From: a candidate division LCP-89 bacterium
GTDB lineage: Bacteria; Electryoneota; B3-LCP
Length of the DNA stretch: 5,640 nucleotides
NCBI GenBank assembly: GCA_025774735.1
Contig: JALGZU010000203.1
Coordinates: forward strand, 1 to 5,640
Reading direction: 5' to 3'
A program made the position numbers and the translations under genes. Below, in pieces: positions 1 through 5,640 of the stretch. A model generated the notes under the pieces. That model made no database searches, was not told where the DNA came from, and was given only the letters and a program-made list of their open reading frames with translations. Numbering within the stretch: the first letter of the stretch is position 1; the number at the start of each line of letters is the position of its first letter.

Positions 1-74
1 GACGTCAGTTGGCCGCCTTGAACGACCAGAGGTAGCGCCAAGGCGACGATGGTACACAAGATACGGTACCGCAA
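1..74 (-). CDS. Start of an exported protein gene (3' part outside window)
   Basis: Only 24 codons are visible. A TTG at 72-74 is preceded by AAGGAG nine bases away and opens a frame reading MRYRILCTIVALALPLVVQG and then GQLT. This is a short basic n-region, a hydrophobic core of about 14 residues and a polar c-region, that is, a plausible Sec signal peptide. The competing GTG at 77-79 gives a frame that hits TGA before the window edge. No lipobox is evident. In a flagellar operon the gene could encode an exported part such as the P-ring chaperone FlgA or a rod/ring protein, but nothing visible decides this and no symbol is given. It follows the kinase-like gene by 25 bases and is probably in the same transcript. 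Confidence 0.6.
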   Translation of the reverse strand, partial: MRYRILCTIVALALPLVVQGGQLT

Positions 75-83
75 GGCACTTCT

Positions 84-89
84 CTCCTT
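84..89 (-). promoter_or_regulatory. Ribosome binding site AAGGAG for the TTG-started exported protein
   Basis: AAGGAG lies nine bases before the TTG at 74. It sits in the short AT-rich gap after the kinase-like gene and supports a separate gene beginning there rather than a continuation of the kinase. Confidence 0.65.
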
Positions 90-99
90 ATTTAAAAGA

Positions 100-1476
100 T
101 TATGAATCATCACTACCTTCATCCAGATCGACCATTTTCGTGCTGCCCAGGTAGGTGACCGTCTTGAGCTCATCAATTCTCTCCAGCTTCTTGATCACCG
201 CTTGAATCCTCAGGCAATTCTCCTGAATCACTTTTAGACGTTGGGACAGCCTGGGATCATCGAGCTTCTTTGAATCCTTCTCCAACAGGTAAACGTTACC
301 CAGAACGGTCGTCAGAGGATTGTTGATTTCGTGGTTGAGCGTGATCACCGTCTGGGTATAAGCCGCCAACCGCTCAGACTCCAGAAGCTTTCGCTGCAAC
401 AGATTGATCTCGGTTACGTTGCGCATAATACCGAGGGCGCCTGTGGTGCGCTTCCTTTCATCCTTCAGAGGCACCAGGTTGATGGTGAACTGCTGCGCAT
501 GTCCCCGTACGAACGGCACCTCCAGGTCGAAAACCTGCCGGCTGCCGTGGCGCAGGGTGCTGTGGATCCGCTTTTCAGTTTCAAAACGCTTGAATAGTGT
601 CCTGTAATGCTGGTTGAGCAGTTCCTCCTTCTGGTAACCCAACTCTTCTATGCCGGGATTCAAATAGGTAAAATTTCCGTTCAGATCGATGGAAAAGATG
701 ATATCTCCGGCGTTTTCCAGCAGGTTTGACAGGAAATCTTTGGTCGTGGTGATCTCCCGGGTGCGCAGGGCGTTCTGGATGGCGACAGCGGCATGTGAAA
801 CAGCGAAGAAGAGTATTTTCAGTTCCTGGGCCGAGAAATCGTCCGCGCTCAATACCGTCGACAACAGGGCTACCCCCAGAGGCTGATCCCCCACGATAAG
901 CGGGACCAGGATCAAGTTGTTGTGGGGGGAGTCCACGGTTTGGCCGAAGCTCTCCGTCCAGGGGATCACAATTGGTCTGCGCTCGGATATCACCCAATCG
1001 ACGATGCCCTCATCGTATTGACTCTGGGCCGCCTGGGTCAGTCGTGCAGGAGCCTCGCCCAGGGGTTCCAATCCACCCGCCTTATCTGCGAAGAGATAGA
1101 TCCCCATGCCGGCGTATTCGATGAACTTGCCCACCAGCTCCGCCAACGCCTTCACTACCCTGGCGGGATCCTGAGTGGTCTGAATCACCGCACTCAGCTC
1201 GTGCAGACTCAAAAATTCGTCGAACGAAGCATTGACTTCATCCTTGGCTGTGCGCAGCTCTCCGATTCGCGTTTCGAGATCGGCGATGTGCCTGCGGAGC
1301 TTATGGATGCGGTTCTCAAACGACTCCACCAGAGTGGCGATTTTGTCATTGAACTCAGAGTCCATCCGCCCACCTGAGTATGGCGAATTACGTGACTTCG
1401 ACGCTTGGTTCCGACGGCCATAGGGCGGCATTCGATCACCGCGAGGCTTTCCGGGAGTTTTTGGATGTTCTGTCAT
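100..1476 (-). CDS. GAF-PAS protein with histidine-kinase phosphoacceptor segment but no ATPase domain
   Basis: This 458-residue cytoplasmic sensor protein has, in order: a Pro/Arg/Lys/Ser-rich disordered N-terminus (1-37), a coiled coil (about 41-85), a GAF domain (about 86-238), a PAS domain (about 245-358, with FSIDLNGNFTYLNPGIEELG) and a HisKA-like two-helix segment (about 360-435). The last carries the H-box LNHEINNPLTTVLGN, with phosphoacceptor H382. It then ends after YLGSTKMVDLDEGSDDS. The N, G1, F and G2 boxes of the HATPase_c domain are absent, and only 25 bases separate its TAA from the next start, so a simple frameshift is not the explanation. It cannot autophosphorylate alone; it might be phosphorylated by another kinase, act as a phosphatase or be a dimerisation scaffold (inference). 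ATG 1476 packs best against the HDOD gene; ATG 1365 (residue 38) has AGGTGG upstream and would remove the disordered part. No transmembrane segment is seen. Confidence 0.9.
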   Translation of the reverse strand: MTEHPKTPGKPRGDRMPPYGRRNQASKSRNSPYSGGRMDSEFNDKIATLVESFENRIHKLRRHIADLETRIGELRTAKDEVNASFDEFLSLHELSAVIQTTQDPARVVKALAELVGKFIEYAGMGIYLFADKAGGLEPLGEAPARLTQAAQSQYDEGIVDWVISERRPIVIPWTESFGQTVDSPHNNLILVPLIVGDQPLGVALLSTVLSADDFSAQELKILFFAVSHAAVAIQNALRTREITTTKDFLSNLLENAGDIIFSIDLNGNFTYLNPGIEELGYQKEELLNQHYRTLFKRFETEKRIHSTLRHGSRQVFDLEVPFVRGHAQQFTINLVPLKDERKRTTGALGIMRNVTEINLLQRKLLESERLAAYTQTVITLNHEINNPLTTVLGNVYLLEKDSKKLDDPRLSQRLKVIQENCLRIQAVIKKLERIDELKTVTYLGSTKMVDLDEGSDDS

Positions 1477-1508
1477 CCACCCTTTTCCGGGCTCAAACCG
1501 GTTTACTC

Positions 1509-2414
1509 TCAGCCCGAACTGATGATAATACTCATGAACTCTTCTGCCTTCTGGAGTTCATTATTTAATTTCTCAAGATAGAAATCGTAGTCAGGCTTAT
1601 CTGCGACAAGCTCTTTGAGCTTGAGGTCCTTAATCATCTCCTGTGCCACCCACACCGTCTGTCCGGGTACTCCTTGGTCTTCCTGCGTTTTCCGCACCAG
1701 TAGATTGGCAAATGCCACCGCCTGAGCCAGCTTGGGATTTTTCCCCCAACCAGCGCTTCCGTGATGGCAGCGGGTAGATTCCACCAGCCAGACAGGTAGA
1801 TTCCACTCGTCGAGCAGCCAGGCGCCTGCAATGGGATGGGTCACCCCGAACTGCTCCTTCTCTACCTCCAGGAGAAGGAGGGTTTCTTCCTTCATCCGCC
1901 GGATGGCTTCCCCGTATTCATCTGGGAAGTAACGGGCGAAAAACAGCTTCCCGATATCATGGATCAGCCCGGCGATAAATCCCTCACCGTGTTGGGAAGG
2001 CTCGCAAACCTTGTGTATCATGCGTGCGGCGACGGCTGAGGAGAGGGAATGTTTCCAAAATCCTGTCATGTCAAAGGGTAGATTGCCGTTCGAAGGAAAG
2101 AAACTTTCTGTGATAATGACCGATAGGCACAAATCTCTTACCGTCGCCAATCCCAATACGACCACCGCCAGGTTGACCGTCCCGATGCGCCGGGGGAAAC
2201 CGTAATAGGCCGAGTTGGCCAGTTTCAGCAGGCGCGCCGCCAGAGCGGGATCAGTGGATATCAACGCCGCCATATCGCCAGCCGACGAATCCGGATCATC
2301 AACGAGCTCCAGAAGCCTTCCTGCGATGACGGGCAGGGAAGGTAGAGCATCGACCCGGCTGGCCAGAAGCCGGATCTGCTCCATTTCAGATTGTATTGCT
2401 GTTTCCATAGTCAT
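1509..2414 (-). CDS. HDOD domain signalling protein
   Basis: This 301-residue soluble protein belongs to the HDOD family, a branch of the HD superfamily usually lacking a full catalytic set and acting as a regulatory or scaffold module. The N-terminal signature is clear: DALPSLPVIAGRLLELVDDP (22-41), STDPALAARLLKLANSAYYG (53-72) and the VNLAVVVLGL helix. Several HD-type residues are nevertheless kept: H122, H152-D153 in LIHDIGKLFF, H193 and H217/H218. The last metal-ligand aspartate seems replaced, as the segment reads AQAVAFANLL (230-239). A helical tail covers about 255-301. Two ATGs are possible, at 2414 and 2408. The first overlaps the preceding stop as ATGA, so coupling is likely, and neither has a clear Shine-Dalgarno. 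A kinase-like gene starts 32 bases downstream, consistent with HDOD proteins often being encoded beside two-component genes. The target is unknown. Confidence 0.93.
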   Translation of the reverse strand: MTMETAIQSEMEQIRLLASRVDALPSLPVIAGRLLELVDDPDSSAGDMAALISTDPALAARLLKLANSAYYGFPRRIGTVNLAVVVLGLATVRDLCLSVIITESFFPSNGNLPFDMTGFWKHSLSSAVAARMIHKVCEPSQHGEGFIAGLIHDIGKLFFARYFPDEYGEAIRRMKEETLLLLEVEKEQFGVTHPIAGAWLLDEWNLPVWLVESTRCHHGSAGWGKNPKLAQAVAFANLLVRKTQEDQGVPGQTVWVAQEMIKDLKLKELVADKPDYDFYLEKLNNELQKAEEFMSIIISSG

Positions 2415-2707
2415 GCTTTAAGATCTATACAGCATTGTCGACCGACTTCAACGGCATCCTCAGAAAGGTCCTCTTTGCGTCCTTTGACAGCATTCTCCCC
2501 GATCGGGCTGGAGTCTTTCTTTGAATTCAACTTGCCAGTGTCAGATTCTTTCGACCGGATTATTTTCTTCTTTTTCGCCCGCCTCCGCTTCTTGATCTGC
2601 TCCGCTACCAATTCCTGCATCTCGCCCGGAAGGCGCAACATCTGCTGGTTCATCTTCTCCACGACCTTAACTTTGGAGAGATTGTCCCGCAAGGCGGTGA
2701 TTTTCAT
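2411..2707 (-). CDS. Small basic hypothetical protein downstream of fliA
   Basis: A 98-residue protein of unknown function. Three zones are visible. Residues 1-38 look helical and amphipathic, with EKMNQQMLRLPGEMQELVAE and a central proline. Residues 39-50 are a strongly basic run (KKRRRAKKKK). Residues 51-88 are hydrophilic and low-complexity, and the chain ends in CCIDLKA. There is no signal peptide or membrane helix. Its ATG overlaps the fliA stop by four bases and its own TGA overlaps the HDOD start by four bases, so it is translated between them by coupling; this argues that it is a real gene. From memory, small proteins with a glutamine-rich N-terminal helix, a charged linker and a terminal I-D-[LIV] motif occur beside sigma-28 genes in other flagellar operons, but I cannot verify homology here. 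It could bind nucleic acid or a flagellar protein; no function is assigned. Confidence 0.85.
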   Translation of the reverse strand: MKITALRDNLSKVKVVEKMNQQMLRLPGEMQELVAEQIKKRRRAKKKKIIRSKESDTGKLNSKKDSSPIGENAVKGRKEDLSEDAVEVGRQCCIDLKA

Positions 2708-3468
2708 GCAACCTTCTCCGGTTGTAGTCTGGCTCGCAAAGAATGGATCGAAGCGGAATGGATCTGGCAGATCCGGGACTCCGAAAGGCCCAGAACTTCC
2801 CCGATCTCCTTTAAGGTCAACTCTTCATAATAGTATAACACCATGACCCGGCGCATCTGTTCCGGCAGCTCCTGCAGCCATTCCACGACCAGACTGCGCT
2901 CTTCCTCATGTTCGATCGTTTCCAGGGGATCCTGGGCGTCTACGTCGGGGATGACCTCGTAAAAACTCCCCACACCCTCGACCCCGCTCGGTTCGCCATC
3001 CAGAGAAACGAGCTGCACTGAACCCACCTTCTCCAGCAGGTCGTAGTAATCTTCGAGCGCCAGATTCATCTCCTGGGCGACTTCATCATCGGTGGGTAAG
3101 CGGCCGAGGCGGACTTCGCAGGCATCCATGGCGCGCTCCAGCAGCTTCGACTTGGCGCGGATCGAACGCGGCAACCAGTCGAATTCCCGCAGGCCGTCCA
3201 GGATGGATCCCCTGATACGGGAGGAGGCATAACTTTCGAATTTTATTCCCCGTTCAGGATCAAACCCCTCCACGGATTGGATTAAACCACGAACTCCAGA
3301 TCCCTCCAGGTCCGCCGTCTGCACGGTCTGAGGTAGAGTCTGTTTGACCCTGTTGGCGACGAGCTTGACTAGAGGCAGGTAGATCATCAGCAGCTTCTCG
3401 CGGATTGCTCGATCCCGAGTTCTGTTGTACTTTTGCCAGAGTTCCTGATTTTCCATTGAGCAGTTCAA
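2704..3468 (-). CDS. fliA: RNA polymerase sigma-28 factor, FliA/WhiG family
   Basis: This is a 254-residue, full-length sigma-28 that directs RNA polymerase to late flagellar and chemotaxis promoters. Region 2 spans about 30-105 and includes LPLVKLVANR, FDPERGIKFESYA (69-81) and DWLPRSIR (97-104). Region 3 (about 107-155) includes LGRLPTDDEVA. Region 4 (about 193-248) carries the helix-turn-helix TLKEIGEVLGLSESRICQIH (218-237). No region is missing and region 1.1 is absent, as expected for this class. Two starts compete: TTG at 3468, with AGGAAGG 11 bases upstream, and ATG at 3456, four codons later, which has no ribosome site at normal distance. An in-frame TAG not far upstream excludes anything longer. 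The TGA stop overlaps the next ATG in an ATGA junction. Where many relatives read close to LESYGV, this protein reads LEGSGV (54-59). An anti-sigma factor (FlgM) is not in the window. Confidence 0.95.
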   Translation of the reverse strand: MNCSMENQELWQKYNRTRDRAIREKLLMIYLPLVKLVANRVKQTLPQTVQTADLEGSGVRGLIQSVEGFDPERGIKFESYASSRIRGSILDGLREFDWLPRSIRAKSKLLERAMDACEVRLGRLPTDDEVAQEMNLALEDYYDLLEKVGSVQLVSLDGEPSGVEGVGSFYEVIPDVDAQDPLETIEHEEERSLVVEWLQELPEQMRRVMVLYYYEELTLKEIGEVLGLSESRICQIHSASIHSLRARLQPEKVA

Positions 3469-3479
3469 CGTGTTTACGG

Positions 3480-3486
3480 CCTTCCT
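3480..3486 (-). promoter_or_regulatory. Ribosome binding site AGGAAGG upstream of fliA
   Basis: The purine run AGGAAGG lies 11 bases from the TTG at 3468 but 23 bases from the ATG at 3456. The spacing favours the TTG start, although 11 bases is at the long end. Confidence 0.5.
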
Positions 3487-3547
3487 TCTGTCCGGGGCTC
3501 GCTAACCCGTAATCTAGTTTCCACAGCCATGGCGGCAATCGTTGCGT

Positions 3548-3958
3548 TTAAACCGGGACATCCTCGACTTCCTTCCCCTCCTTCTCGGTCTCTTTCCCGG
3601 TCCGGTCTCCATCGGCGGGTTTGGCGGTTGCCTGGGGTTCACTCTTTTTCTGCGAGGTTCCATTTTTTGTGGAGGCCTGGGTTTGTTTGGGCTTCTCCTC
3701 CTCCTGGGCGCGCGCCTCTTCCTCCGCTTCCCTCTGGATTTTCTCCAACAACTCCTGTTCGGCCTTTTGTTGAGCGGAAGCGACAAATCTCCCCAGGACG
3801 GTCCGGTAAACCATGATTAACATTGAAAGTCCAATGTAAACCAACACCGAGCGGAAGAGCGCCGTGGCCAGATCAACTTCTATCCACAAAGCCACCGCCA
3901 ATGTAATCAACGCCGCCAGCGCACTGAGCGACGGTCCTTTCGCTTGTTTCTCTGACAC
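3548..3958 (-). CDS. Small two-helix membrane protein with charged coiled-coil tail, function unknown
   Basis: I do not recognise this protein. From the GTG at 3958 it is 136 residues. Two hydrophobic helices lie at about 9-26 and 34-51, joined by a short loop (EVDLATALFR). After them come YRTVLGRF, a Glu/Lys/Gln-rich segment likely to form a coiled coil (about 60-90), and a low-complexity hydrophilic tail rich in Lys, Thr, Glu and Ser. I chose GTG 3958 because GGAGG lies five bases upstream and the codon follows the flhG stop by one base. The frame is open further, to a GTG at 4000 that would overlap flhG by 41 bases and add 14 residues with a poorer ribosome site. Position between flhG and fliA suggests a flagellum-related membrane or assembly role, but this is only context. 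The extended tail is probably cytoplasmic by analogy with charge distribution, not shown. Confidence 0.82.
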   Translation of the reverse strand: MSEKQAKGPSLSALAALITLAVALWIEVDLATALFRSVLVYIGLSMLIMVYRTVLGRFVASAQQKAEQELLEKIQREAEEEARAQEEEKPKQTQASTKNGTSQKKSEPQATAKPADGDRTGKETEKEGKEVEDVPV

Positions 3959-3959
3959 A

Positions 3960-4826
3960 TTAGCCTCCGCGTCTGAAAATTTGATGGAAAATGGAGCCAC
4001 GATCTGCCTTCGAAGCGGGCAATCTTAGCAGCCGTCTGGCGATCATTTCGAGGTGACGGGCCGCGGGACTGCGCGGATGCACCTGTAGCAGTGGCTTCTG
4101 TTGCGCCACAGCTTGGGGAATGTGTATATCCACTGGAATATGGCCCAGCACATCGATATCCAGGGCAAGATAGTTCTGCACGACGAGTTTGATTTTGCGG
4201 GCCACGTCATCGGCCTGTTCTTTATTCTGGGCAAAGTTGACCAGCAAGTGGAATGTCACGGCGACGTTTCGTGAAGAGATCACTTTGATGGCGGCGTAGG
4301 CGTCCGTAATCGCCGTAGGTTCCGGAGTGGTCACGACGATGATGTCATCCGCACCGCTGGCGAATTCGACCACGCCCTCGGAAATGCCGGCGCCGGTATC
4401 GAGGATTACCAGGTCCTGGCCGGCTTCCAGCTCCGCCATCCCGTGTTCCAGCCGGTCCTGGACGACCGAATCGAGTCCCAGAAGCTCGATGACGCCGGAC
4501 CCGGCCGGCAGAATTCTCAAACCTTCGGGCCCTTCGACCAGGATATCCTTGAGGAAGCGGTCTCCCAGAACTGCGTCCGCCAGGGTGTATTTGGGCGTGA
4601 TTCCCAGGAGGATATCGATATTGGCCAGATTCAAATCGGCATCGACGAGCAGGGCCCGCCGGCCCATCTTCTGAAAACAGATGCCCAGATTCAGGCTGAC
4701 ATTAGACTTCCCCACTCCGCCCTTTCCGGAAGTCACCGCGATGCGCCGTACTGGACGCAGATGCTTCTCGGCATTTGACTTGAACTTTGCTAAATCCCTG
4801 AGTTTCGCTGCTTGGTCGTTAATCAT
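3960..4826 (-). CDS. flhG: MinD-like ATPase FlhG (FleN/YlxH), flagellar number regulator
   Basis: This 288-residue P-loop ATPase of the MinD/ParA class partners FlhF and limits flagellar number. Visible motifs are the deviant Walker A SGKGGVGKS (33-41, with K35 and K40), the switch-like VDADLNLANI (61-70) and the Walker B strand DLVILDTGAG (138-147, with D143). Residues 4-10 read DQAAKLR, matching the DQAxxLR activation helix by which FlhG stimulates the FlhF GTPase. This identifies FlhG rather than MinD and supports the ATG at 4826. An in-frame TAA a few codons upstream rules out a longer start. The C-terminus has basic, hydrophobic helical stretches (about 258-288) that could mediate membrane contact, which is an inference. 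No good Shine-Dalgarno lies at normal distance from the ATG; the nearest GGAGG is 27 bases away. The stop TAA sits one base before the likely GTG start of the next gene. Confidence 0.95.
   Translation of the reverse strand: MINDQAAKLRDLAKFKSNAEKHLRPVRRIAVTSGKGGVGKSNVSLNLGICFQKMGRRALLVDADLNLANIDILLGITPKYTLADAVLGDRFLKDILVEGPEGLRILPAGSGVIELLGLDSVVQDRLEHGMAELEAGQDLVILDTGAGISEGVVEFASGADDIIVVTTPEPTAITDAYAAIKVISSRNVAVTFHLLVNFAQNKEQADDVARKIKLVVQNYLALDIDVLGHIPVDIHIPQAVAQQKPLLQVHPRSPAARHLEMIARRLLRLPASKADRGSIFHQIFRRGG
3964..3968 (-). promoter_or_regulatory. Ribosome binding site GGAGG deciding the start of the membrane protein
   Basis: A perfect GGAGG, embedded in the last codons of flhG, is followed by five bases and then GTG at 3956-3958. 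It favours this start over the in-frame GTG at 4000 and implies coupled translation with flhG. Confidence 0.75.
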
Positions 4827-4878
4827 TGTTTCGTTTTATTTTTAAGTTCAATTCCTCCCGCTTCCAAAACGACCCGGT

Positions 4879-5640
4879 TCAGACCTGAGTGAGTTTTGAG
4901 TTCACCTCAGGCAGGAGAGTGTCGCGAAAAAAGTTCTTCTCACACACCAGACGGGCCAACAGCATCTGATTCAGTGCGATGATATCATCGGGCACGTTTT
5001 GACCGCAGGTAAGCAGCGATATCGGCTTTTTCGCATAGTGACAGACGTTTAGAATCATACCGAAGTTCGTGGTTTCGTCCAATTTGGTAAAGAGCAACCT
5101 ACCCGGATTGGAGGGACGGAATTTTTCGATGATATCCATCTGGTCATCCAGACGCGTTGAAATCGACAGCACGAGCTGCACTTCGTCGGGCCTGGCGTAT
5201 TCCATGAAAGCCACCAGGTCATTCAAATCGCCCTGGTTGTTCTGGCTCCTCCCGGCGGTGTCGATCAGAATAATATCGCGGTCGCGGAACCGGTCGATGG
5301 CGCGGCGGATGTCGGCAGGCCGGTAGACCGCTTCCATGGGAATCCCGGCAATCGAAGCAAACGTTTTCAGCTGTTCTACTGCAGCGATACGGTAGGTATC
5401 GGCGGAGATGAGCGCCACCCGCTTGCTCCCGAACACTTCCGGATGGGTTGCCATCTTGGCCAGCGTCGTCGTTTTGCCGACGCCCGTGGGCCCCACAAGG
5501 GCGATGACCTTGGGCTTTTTGCCGGTCAACACCAGGGGGGCGCCCTTCACGATTCTGCTGACCCGTTCCCGCAGGCTGCGCAGGAGTACCCGCCGGTCCT
5601 CGAACTCCTCGCCGGAGAACTTCAGGGTTAATTCCTGAGT
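4879..5640 (-). CDS. flhF: Flagellar biosynthesis GTPase FlhF (5' end outside window)
   Basis: FlhF is an SRP-family GTPase that recruits early flagellar components to the cell pole and fixes flagellar position. The visible 253 residues hold the complete NG domain. In fragment numbering the motifs are the P-loop GPTGVGKTT (50-58), DTYRIAA (81-87), DTAGRS (127-132), TKLDE (185-189) and the closing TCGQNVPDDI (211-220), all in the order typical of Ffh/FtsY/FlhF. The reading frame stays open to the window edge at 5640. The GTG at 5550 is therefore an internal valine codon and not the start, and the N-terminal B domain lies outside the window. The immediate downstream MinD-like gene with an FlhG activation motif separates FlhF from Ffh and FtsY. 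The stop is TGA at 4879-4881, followed by a 52-base gap to flhG. No damaged motif is seen. Confidence 0.96.
   Translation of the reverse strand, partial: TQELTLKFSGEEFEDRRVLLRSLRERVSRIVKGAPLVLTGKKPKVIALVGPTGVGKTTTLAKMATHPEVFGSKRVALISADTYRIAAVEQLKTFASIAGIPMEAVYRPADIRRAIDRFRDRDIILIDTAGRSQNNQGDLNDLVAFMEYARPDEVQLVLSISTRLDDQMDIIEKFRPSNPGRLLFTKLDETTNFGMILNVCHYAKKPISLLTCGQNVPDDIIALNQMLLARLVCEKNFFRDTLLPEVNSKLTQV

Noticed and set aside
581..997. Minus-strand reading frame of 138 codons inside the sensor gene
   Set aside because: It is a shifted frame of the GAF-PAS coding region with no domain, no ribosome site and biased composition; the main frame has clear domains.
922..1377. Plus-strand reading frame of 151 codons opposite the sensor gene
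   Set aside because: Antisense shadow of the GAF region; no recognisable motif and no supporting start signal.
100..1476. Frameshift or pseudogene explanation for the missing kinase ATPase domain
   Set aside because: The 99 bases after the last domain hold a new ribosome site and a signal-peptide frame and no trace of N-box or G-box sequence, so truncation by a local indel is unlikely.
2391..2846. Plus-strand reading frame of 151 codons across the small basic gene and the fliA 3' end
   Set aside because: Spans two well-supported minus-strand genes joined by ATGA overlap; its sequence is low in order and without motifs.
3472..3528. 18-codon ATG frame just upstream of fliA
   Set aside because: No ribosome site precedes it and the length is expected by chance; kept only as a remark on the gap.
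3529..3820. Two plus-strand frames, one looking like a hydrophobic Leu/Gly/Phe-rich membrane protein
   Set aside because: The apparent hydrophobicity is the complement of Glu/Lys/Gln codons in the charged tail of the minus-strand membrane protein, a common artefact.
5408..5638. Plus-strand frames opposite the flhF P-loop region
   Set aside because: Antisense shadows of a gene with five intact GTPase motifs.

Overview
The window is a compact stretch of a flagellar and chemotaxis-type regulatory operon. It probably comes from a motile, polarly flagellated Gram-negative-like (diderm) bacterium of moderate GC content. FlhF, FlhG and a sigma-28 factor in a row fit many such phyla (Deltaproteobacteria-like, FCB-type or candidate phyla), and the sequence does not let me name the taxon. 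All eight genes lie on the minus strand, so transcription runs from high to low coordinates. I see no RNA gene, mobile element, CRISPR array or convincing terminator.

In transcription order the window holds: the 3' part of flhF (SRP-type GTPase, cut by the window's right edge); flhG (MinD-like ATPase); a small two-helix membrane protein with a long charged tail; fliA (sigma-28); a 98-residue basic protein; an HDOD protein; a GAF-PAS protein with a histidine-kinase dimerisation/phosphoacceptor segment but no ATPase domain; and the first 24 codons of a gene for an exported protein, cut by the left edge. Spacing is tight. There are two 4-base ATGA overlaps (fliA to the 98-residue gene, and that gene to HDOD), a one-base gap after flhG if the re-chosen GTG start is right, and gaps of 25 to 79 bases elsewhere. 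This looks like a single transcriptional unit.

FlhF and FlhG set the place and number of flagella, and FliA drives late flagellar genes. The HDOD protein and the kinase-like protein that follow are signalling modules whose role in this operon is not known. The less ordinary parts are the catalytic-domain-less kinase protein, its HDOD neighbour, and the two small unassigned proteins flanking fliA.
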